A stretch of DNA of 21,615 bases from Ichthyosporea sp. XGB-2017a (lineage: Eukaryota > Opisthokonta > Ichthyosporea). The stretch lies in NCBI GenBank assembly GCA_002811675.1, contig PDIM01010353.1, positions 16,031-37,645 on the forward strand, in the 5' to 3' direction. A program made the position numbers and the translations under genes. A model generated the notes under the pieces. That model was not told the origin of the DNA, ran no database searches, and was given only the letters and a program-made list of their open reading frames with translations. Positions 1 to 6,200 of this stretch are shown piece after piece (within the stretch, counting starts at the first letter, position 1; every line of letters starts with the position of its first letter).

Positions 1-2
1 CC

Positions 3-827
3 GAACAGCCCGGAATGGAAGAAAAAAGTTTAATTGAAAGACGAAGCCCCGCAGCACCAAGAGGAAAGCTGGAAAACACAATATATAATGATGATTTCAA
101 TAGACTGCGAGGCAGTTCCAGAGGTTCAGAACGAAGTGTAGCACGAGCACGAGGACGACCACTAAGACGTCCTTTTAATAACGGAAGTCAGCGAAATCCC
201 TGGAGCAACAGGAACTACAGGGGGAAAAGAGATTCTGAGGATGAGACCGAACAGCCCGGAATGGAAGAAAAAAGTTTAATTGAAAGACGAAGCCCCGCAG
301 CACCAAGAGGAAAGCTGGAAAACACAATATATAATGATGATTTCAATAGACTGCGAGGCAGCTCCAGAGGTTCAGAACGAAGTGTAGCACGAGCACGAGG
401 ACGAGGACGACCATTAAGACGTCCTTTTAATAACGGAAGTCAGCGAAATCCCTGGAGCAACAGGAACTACAGGGGGAAAAGAGATTCTGAGGATGAGACC
501 GAACAGCCCGGAATGGAAGAAAAAAGCTTAATTGAAAGACGAAGCCCCACAGCACCAAGAGGAAAGCTGGAAAACACAATATATAATGATGATTTCAATA
601 GACTGCGAGGCAGTTCCAGAGGTTCAGAACGAAGTGTAGCACGAGCACGAGGACGAGGACGACCACTAAGACGTCCTTTTAATAACGGAAGTCAGCGAAA
701 TCCCTGGAGCAACAGGAACTACAGGGGGAAAAGAGATTCTGAGGATGAGACCGAATTCCCTCATCAACTCATTGCCAAAATGCGCAGTGAATTGGACAGC
801 TTGGATGAACAGCTTTTCAAAGAATAA
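3..827 (+). CDS. Arg/Gly-rich tandem-repeat protein, 3' end of gene (5' partial)
   Basis: The frame is open from the first base of the window, so the start is probably further left; the ATG at 15 is the first codon of a repeat unit and need not be the initiator. The visible 274 residues are three units of about 82, 84 and 81 residues. Each unit has an acidic patch (SEDETE), a Glu/Lys-rich stretch and an Arg-rich stretch with RG and RR dipeptides (ARGRGRPLRRPF). A unique tail ending in ELDSLDEQLFKE follows, then TAA. The composition suggests an intrinsically disordered RNA- or chromatin-associated protein. The short acidic, leucine-containing tail is vaguely like the C-termini of ALY/CHTOP-type mRNA export adaptors, but I would not assign it to them. 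An AATAAA lies 71 bases after the stop. No structured domain is visible. Confidence 0.7.
   Translation, partial: EQPGMEEKSLIERRSPAAPRGKLENTIYNDDFNRLRGSSRGSERSVARARGRPLRRPFNNGSQRNPWSNRNYRGKRDSEDETEQPGMEEKSLIERRSPAAPRGKLENTIYNDDFNRLRGSSRGSERSVARARGRGRPLRRPFNNGSQRNPWSNRNYRGKRDSEDETEQPGMEEKSLIERRSPTAPRGKLENTIYNDDFNRLRGSSRGSERSVARARGRGRPLRRPFNNGSQRNPWSNRNYRGKRDSEDETEFPHQLIAKMRSELDSLDEQLFKE
15..755 (+). repeat. Three in-frame tandem repeats of 246/252/243 bp
   Basis: Units begin at 15, 261 and 513, each with the same ATGGAAGAAAAAAG start. They are almost identical at the DNA level. The first unit lacks one GAGGAC hexamer in the Arg-Gly stretch that the other two have, and there are a few single-base changes. 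Both spacings are multiples of three, so the frame is kept. Synonymous sites are nearly unchanged, which points to recent duplication or gene conversion. The first two bases of the window belong to a further upstream unit, so the array probably extends left. Confidence 0.95.
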
Positions 828-898
828 GCAAAGAAATCTTGCTACAACACTTAAAAAAAAAAAAAGAAAAGACAGGAACTTGTCTCTTTATTAATCAA

Positions 899-904
899 AA
901 TAAA
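899..904 (+). terminator. AATAAA polyadenylation signal of the repeat-protein gene
   Basis: AATAAA lies 71 bases after the TAA at 825-827. On the other strand, TTTATT at 886-891 gives an AATAAA for any minus-strand gene ending near 1023. Elsewhere in the window convergent genes share such back-to-back signals. Confidence 0.45.
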
Positions 905-1022
905 ATATATTAATATGTGTATACTACATCAGAGGAGGAGCTTGTTATAACAAACTTATCTGATTCTCGTAGTACCGAGACAGTTTTTTGGTTTGTCTTC
1001 TTTTCAAGTACAGCCTCTCAAT

Positions 1023-1214
1023 TCACCAAGGAATAAAACTCTTGCCATTTTGGAATTTTCCATCGAATGGACTCTCAGAGAAAATGGAATTGAACTCCTC
1101 CATGTGGGCGCCGTACAAGAAGCAGGTAGCCCGCTTTTGGGTGTTGTCGTAACTCGTATGTTCCAGGGTTTGCGTTTCAGCGACCGCGGGGGCAGCGGCT
1201 GTTGCAAACAACAT
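1023..1214 (-). CDS. Possible small protein or last exon of an unrecognised gene
   Basis: On the minus strand a 63-codon frame runs from ATG at 1214 to TGA at 1023-1025 and ends in GKSFIPW. Its third codon positions are mostly C or G, unlike the surrounding AT-rich DNA, and the composition looks protein-like. The same frame is also open further upstream (about 1409 down to 1227), where it reads IDIPSNVGPLTTVAVEVEDP. The two parts are separated only by one in-frame TAA (1226-1224) and three codons. This could be a short gene, a gene with one disabling stop, or a last exon whose intron contains the TAA (a CTAAAT branch-like motif precedes an ACAG acceptor at about 1199-1202). I do not recognise the product. 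The (+) frame over the same bases starts only at TTG and looks worse. Confidence 0.28.
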   Translation of the reverse strand: MLFATAAAPAVAETQTLEHTSYDNTQKRATCFLYGAHMEEFNSIFSESPFDGKFQNGKSFIPW

Positions 1215-1334
1215 CTCAATGATTTAGAACGCGAGAGAATGACACATGGGGTCTTCCACCTCTACGGCAACGGTTGTGAGGGGACCAACATTGCTTGGAA
1301 TATCTATTTGACCTGGATTGCTTAGTCTACTAGT

Positions 1335-1368
1335 GTCTAGTTGCCATGATTCTCGCGCATGGGAGAAT
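1335..1368 (+). pseudogene. tRNA-Pro relic (D-arm to anticodon-arm fragment)
   Basis: GTCTAGTTGCCATGATTCTCGC matches the intact tRNA-Pro at 1519-1539 over its D-arm and 5' anticodon stem, differing only by one inserted base and a neighbouring change. The following bases form a six-pair stem (ATTCTC/GAGAAT) around an 8-base loop containing CAT. There is no T-arm or 3' acceptor strand, so it cannot be a working tRNA. It lies about 175 bp upstream of the intact gene and is best read as a decayed partial duplicate. Confidence 0.5.
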
Positions 1369-1509
1369 GAATTCCTATCCTGCCCATCTTTGCGCGCCAA
1401 CAGACGCACACAAAAAACGACTGCGTAGTAGAACCACCCGAGATGTGTGTCTATAAGTATACAAAGAAAGTGCTCCCTATCACGAAGACAGCAGTAGTTG
1501 TTGGTACAT

Positions 1510-1581
1510 GATTCCTTGGTCTAGTGGCATGATTCTCGCTTTGGGTGCGAGAGGTCCCGGGTTCGACTCCCGGAGGAGTCC
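1510..1581 (+). tRNA. tRNA-Pro (anticodon UGG)
   Basis: The cloverleaf is complete. The acceptor stem GATTCCT pairs with AGGAGTC (one T-G pair), with discriminator C at 1581. The D-arm contains the A-box TGGTCTAGTGG. The anticodon stem CTCGC/GCGAG (1535-1539, 1547-1551) closes the 7-base loop TTTGGGT, which puts anticodon TGG at 1542-1544. The T-arm CCGGG-TTCGACT-CCCGG contains the B-box GGTTCGACTCC. There is no intron and no encoded CCA. It decodes CCA and, by wobble, other Pro codons during cytosolic translation, and is transcribed by RNA polymerase III from the internal A and B boxes. Confidence 0.95.
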
Positions 1582-1601
1582 TTTTTTTTCTTTTTTTTTT
1601 T
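1582..1601 (+). terminator. RNA polymerase III terminator of tRNA-Pro
   Basis: T8 (1582-1589) begins directly after the discriminator base, and a second T11 run (1591-1601) follows after one C. Runs of four or more T terminate Pol III transcription. Confidence 0.85.
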
Positions 1602-1735
1602 GTGTAAAGCCGTAAGGACAATACTTTTTCCGCTTTTTTTTTTTTTTTTTTTTTTTTCCCCCAATTTTTTTTTTTTTTTTTTTTTTTTTTCTTTTGTTTT
1701 TTTTTTTTTTTTTCTTTTTTTCCCCGCAATTTTTA
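1602..1735 (+). repeat. Long pyrimidine/poly-T tract
   Basis: Several runs of 10 to 20 or more T are broken by short C or G interruptions. The Phe-rich and Lys-rich reading frames here are artefacts of the homopolymers. Such tracts are prone to sequencing and assembly length errors. Confidence 0.85.
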
Positions 1736-2727
1736 ATTTTGGTTTTTCGTTGAAGCTTGAGTTCGTTTTTTTTACTTTTTGTTTCTTTCCTCTGAGCAAT
1801 TATTTACAGATTTGCAAGGCAAATGAAATGCCGCGTCCGCGTCATCAGGGCGTCTGACCGGCGCGTACTTCTCCACCAACTCTTTCCATGGAATCAGTCT
1901 GCCAGTTGCTCCCGTAACTGTATATGATTGCTTTAGGATGATTATGCCAACTAAGCTAATTCACGCGCTAAACTCACGAAGCTAAACTAGCAAACACGAC
2001 AAACTAACTAGGCTAACTAGCACGCTATTAACTGAAGAAGATTTACGCCTGTACGAACTCCTAACTACTCCAAACCCCCCCTTTTCTTTCTTCAACAAAC
2101 GCCGAAGGGGTGAATCTTCTCAACCAACTATCTAACCCAAGTCGAACCGAGTAGATCTAAGCAATCGCTCCGAGAGACAACTTTTTTTGCCTTTTATTTG
2201 CTTTGGAAAACTGTTGCTTTTTAATTGTGATTGTCTGACCCCTGGCTTTCTGCGAAATGGCCCTTGCAACGGATTTTCACCTCCTCCCCCTGGTTCTAAC
2301 TCTCTATTAAGATCCCTAAATAGAGCTGCCGTCGCTGCAGATCTAAGGCAGGAAACAGGCAATTGCATATTTTGGCTCACTCAGTAATGAAAGAGTATTT
2401 TGTTTTTTTTGGATAGGCTTGTTGTGTTCCTTGATTCATGGAAGGGGAGAAAAACGAAAGAAAAGAAAGGAAAAAAAAAGAGGAAAGAAACTTTTTTTCA
2501 TTTCCTGCCATTTCTCATTCCTTCCTCTGTAGCACCTTTGGACCACCTGAATTTAAAAAGCAATTAACGCCCCCATAGTTACCTTGATGAAGTGGTTTTG
2601 AGATCCAAAGAGGAAGTTACAGTCGAAGGGCAGTTACAATAAAAGCAAAAATGACGCTTTCCAAAGAAATAGAAAACAAAAAATGGAAAAATTTTGTTTT
2701 GTTTTGGTTGTTTCCGATTATAATTTG
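1736..2727. other. Spacer without a confident gene
   Basis: There are two weak signals. At 1940-2035 an irregular repeat of CTAA/ACTAG-type words (AAGCTAA, GCTAAACT, AACTAGGCTAACTAG) fills about 95 bp. On the minus strand, a frame from 2380 to 2132 begins only with GTG and reads RELEPGGGGENPLQGPFRRK; it could be an exon fragment, but it has no ATG, no homologue I know and no near AATAAA. A purine-rich patch lies at 2441-2490. I see no RNA gene. Confidence 0.4.
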
Positions 2728-2819
2728 TTGTGTAAAGATTTTTAAAAGGGTTTATTGTTTTTGCTTGTGTAAAGATTTTTAAGGCATTTGTTTATTGTGT
2801 AAAGATTTGTGTAAAAGAT
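2728..2819 (+). repeat. Three direct repeats of TTGTGTAAAGATTT upstream of the TMEM97-like gene
   Basis: TTGTGTAAAGATTTTTAA occurs at 2728-2745 and 2765-2782, TTGTGTAAAGATTT at 2795-2808, and a partial GTGTAAAAGAT follows at 2809-2819, running into the start codon at 2818. Spacings are 37 and 30 bases. They occupy the promoter or 5' leader. They may be regulator sites or simply local duplication in T-rich DNA. Confidence 0.7.
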
Positions 2820-3279
2820 GATTGATTCAATTTTTTTAGTGTATTTTATTAGCCACATTCCAATCACTATTTGTATTGATGGGCAGGGATTTCTGCCCGA
2901 GGAGTACTATCCAAAGGTGTTGCGGGATACTTTGGATTGGTATGTGAGTGAGTTTGGTGATCCGTTGATGAAGGCTCCCCAAGCGCTGTGGTTTAAATCT
3001 ATTGTTGGTTGTGAGCTATTTCTCCAGCTTCCGTTTTTCTTTGTTGCCGTGTATGCCTTTATGTTTAAGTGCAACTGGATAAGGATTCCTGGGATTGTGT
3101 ATGGGGCGCATGTAGCGACCACCATGGCACCTATTTTAGTGACCATTGTGGATAAAGGTGAAAAGGTTGCCATGTTGTTGGGATTTTACTTGCCGTATCT
3201 TTTCATACCGCTGATGTTGATTGTTCGTTTGGCCTGGTGGGAGAAGCCGTTTGGGTTAACAAAGGAAAAAATAAATTAA
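2818..3279 (+). CDS. TMEM97 / sigma-2 receptor-like EXPERA-domain membrane protein
   Basis: The protein has 153 residues and four predicted membrane segments, the usual size for TMEM97-type proteins. Recognisable family features are a short first helix with an acidic residue (Asp21, in ICIDG), the motif FGDPLMKAPQALWFKS (Asp48 being the second conserved acidic residue of the family), CELFLQLPFF for the second helix, and YAFMFKCNWIRIPGIVYG. In animals these proteins sit in the ER and endo-lysosomal membranes, bind sterol-like ligands and influence cholesterol trafficking (NPC1). The sterol-isomerase-related EXPERA fold is shared with EBP and TM6SF. The first ATG of the frame is used and no intron is evident. 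The TAA stop is 18 bp from the end of the convergent ABC transporter gene, and an AATAAA overlaps the last codons. Confidence 0.88.
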   Translation: MIDSIFLVYFISHIPITICIDGQGFLPEEYYPKVLRDTLDWYVSEFGDPLMKAPQALWFKSIVGCELFLQLPFFFVAVYAFMFKCNWIRIPGIVYGAHVATTMAPILVTIVDKGEKVAMLLGFYLPYLFIPLMLIVRLAWWEKPFGLTKEKIN

Positions 3280-3295
3280 AAACATTCATTTTATT
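3270..3295. terminator. Back-to-back AATAAA signals between two convergent genes
   Basis: AATAAA at 3270-3275 (+) overlaps the last codons of the TMEM97-like gene, while TTTATT at 3290-3295 gives AATAAA on the minus strand two bases after the ABC transporter stop (3298-3300). The two transcripts must overlap at their 3' ends, because cleavage normally occurs 10-30 bases past the signal and so lies inside the neighbour's coding sequence. Confidence 0.6.
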
Positions 3296-3297
3296 AA

Positions 3298-6200
3298 TCA
3301 AAGAGATTCTTCTTCTTCGTCGACCACGTTGATGGATACGTGTTCAGAATTTGGAAAAACATTGGCACTTTTTCTTCGCTTGTATTTGTGTCTTTTTTGG
3401 GACGAAGATGAAATTCTTCGTGTCATTTTGCTTGGACTTCCTGGGACGGCCACAGGAGTGGTGAGAAGTTCGTTTGTGTGGAGATCCTTAGCGATGGTCT
3501 TTGAAGCGGAAAAGGCGTTTGCAATACTCTTTGCCCGGCTGCGGTAAGCCATGGAAGCAGTCTTGTCCCCACCCACTTTTGGTTTGCTAAGTTGCATTTT
3601 GGGCCCAGATGTGGATAACCTGCTGGGGGATGCTGCTACCACGGGATCGTCCATATAGCTTGCATCCGACATGAGCTCAGAAAAGAAACTCTGTTTTTTG
3701 TTCAGCAGAAACCATGGTTCGTCATATTCAATCAGTCTTCCCTTTTCCAGAATGAGCACTTTGTCGAACCCAAGGGCGCTCTCCATTGTATGCACAATGG
3801 AAATGATTGTGCATCCATTGAATTCACTGGCAAGAACTTTTTTCATCAATTCTTCTGTGCCTACATCCACTACCGAAGTGATTTCGTCCATAATGATTAC
3901 CTTTGACTTGTTGAGAAGCGCGCGAGCCAGTCCAATGAGCTGTTTCTCGCCGGTGCTCAAGTTGTCACCGCCCTCCACCACGTGCGTGTACAGCCCGCGG
4001 GGGAGACCGTTTATAAACTCCAACAAGTAGCATCTCTCTAGCACATTGATAATTTCCTCGTCAGGGTGGCAATTGGCCGGATCAAGGTTGGACCGATATG
4101 TTCCCGTGAATAGCGACATGTCGGAAGGCACAACCGACAATTTTGTCCGCAAATCCAAAAGACCCACCTGCGAAATGTCAATGTCGTCAATGGTAATTGA
4201 CCCGACCACAGGGTCAATGAAGCGCACCAAGCAATATGCCAGTGTACTCTTGCCACTGCCAGTGCGACCGATAATGGCAATTCGCTCACCTGGATTCACA
4301 TTAAAACTCACACCCTTAATCACATCTGGAGAGTTTGAGTTATACCGCAAGGTAATGTTGCGCACTTGGACGCGTCCCTTTGAGGGCCAGTTTTCCGGCA
4401 CACGCTTATTCTTGATAATAAGTGGGGGCTCCTGAACAATGTTGGTGAATTCCTGGCACCGCTCCACACTCTTAAAAGCCATGCTAGCCACTGCCAGGCT
4501 CTGAACGAGCATACGGACAGACGTGGAAAAGGACAAGGCATAGGTCAGCGACAAACCGGCCAAGGATGCAGAAATGTGTCCCTTTGTAACGAGGGCACCC
4601 AAAGCAGAAAACAAGACAATCAGCGAGGCCAGGAGAGCTAGTCGAATGGTCAACCACCTGTTGGCAATCCACATAAGATAAAAGGCGCTATTGTGACGGT
4701 CCACGTTTTTATCATTTTCCGAAATGAACCGAGCCTCTTCATTAAACGCCCGTACCACAAACGCCCCTTGGTAAGAGTCCAAAAAATGAGAATATACAGG
4801 ACTTCGCGTGTACGCCTCTATATACTTGAGCTGGGTTGACAGCTTGATGTAATTGCCACACACGACCTGGTACGCATACAAGATTGGCACAACGCCAACC
4901 AAAATCGACGGTGTGATAAAAACAACGAGCAAAAATACCCCCATCAAATGCACAAAGCGAATGGTGCAATCAACAAACAGTTGAATGACATCCAAGTCTA
5001 TTGTTTGCAAGTCCATACTAAAGCGGTTCATGATACGCCCTCCGGGAATCTCATTAAAAAGAGCAACTGGGGCTCTCAAAATCTTGTACACCATCCCAGC
5101 ATGAATGTGCCTGGAGGCACGTTGATTGCTCCGCGCTTGAAAGGCCCTCTGTTGGTAGGAGAAAAATGTCTGCAGCACAATCAGCCCAGCAAACGCAGCG
5201 ATAAACTCATAACGTTCCAAAAGTGAAACAGACTGGTGATAATGCTTGGACACCCAGCTGTTTAGCCACAGATCTCTCCCCACCGCCATCACCTCCACCG
5301 AAACAGTTACGGCCAGAAGAAGGATTAAAAAGGACTTTCCCCCGGCCGCTCTTATATAAAAACTATAGGGAGATACGAGGGCGGCTTCTCGCTCGTGGCG
5401 CGAACGGTGAAAGTTGTGAAATTTGCTAATGCTCTCTGCCACATCACTACAACGCATAAAATCTTCTTCTTCCGAGTCTGAGGAAGATTCGTCTTCTGAT
5501 CCTTCCTCCACAACTTTCGAGGGCATTCGCGAAAGGGGCTCCCTTGCATTGCCAAGATTGCTACCGGAAGAATGCAGACTATCCAAAATAAAGGCTTCAA
5601 TATTCCCCACTTCTTTGTACTCAACTCCACCAAGGACCCTCGAAGAGAAGCACAATTCCATATTGTCCTCTTCACAATACGAGCTTTTCTTTAGATTCTC
5701 TTCTTCATCATGGTCAACAAACACCACAGGAACCTTACCAGTACTACTACTCAGGAGCACATCCTTGCTTGCTCGACGCACATCGCTAGTCGAAGAAGTA
5801 TTTTTGATGTGGATATTATACTTTTTCAAAAGATTAAAAAACACCGTCTTTTGCTGCAAAAGCAGCTCGTACGACCCACTCTCAACGACATGGCCCCCAT
5901 GAATGAGTACAATGTTATCAGAGCGAGGGCTCGCAAATCCCACCTGATTAGTTACCAAAATGCGCGTCTTTTTCCTCAAAATGCCACAAATGACATCGTT
6001 AAACACATTTCTACCCTCTGCGGGGTCCATACCAGAGAGCGGACTATCCAACAAGTACAGATCCGCGTCCGAATAGACTGCCCTGGCCAACGCAATCAGA
6101 CGAATTTGACCCCCACTCAAATTACACCCTTTATCAAAAATGTCCGTCAAATCACAGTTTGGCAACGAAGACAATTCCGTCACCAAATGGCATGCTTTTA

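Larger units (their letters stand above)
828..1509. other. Spacer between repeat-protein gene and tRNA-Pro
   Basis: Apart from the two weak candidates at 1023-1214 and 1335-1368 I see no gene. It holds an A13 run at about 854, the AATAAA at 899, a 12-bp palindrome TTGTTATAACAA at 942-953, and TGATTCTCG...CGAGA at 961-979, which again resembles the tRNA-Pro anticodon arm. Confidence 0.5.

Noticed and set aside
993-1325. Plus-strand 110-residue frame
   Set aside because: It has no ATG near its start, shows no recognisable motif, and overlaps a more protein-like minus-strand frame and the tRNA relic.
1451-1799. Lys-rich minus-strand and Phe-rich plus-strand frames
   Set aside because: They are translations of the poly-T tract and the antisense of the tRNA-Pro gene.
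2132-2380. Minus-strand 82-residue frame
   Set aside because: It starts only with GTG, has no recognisable domain and no AATAAA near its stop; kept only as a remark in the spacer entry.
2584-2592. Box C-like TGATGA as a possible C/D snoRNA
   Set aside because: No box D at a suitable distance and no terminal stem.
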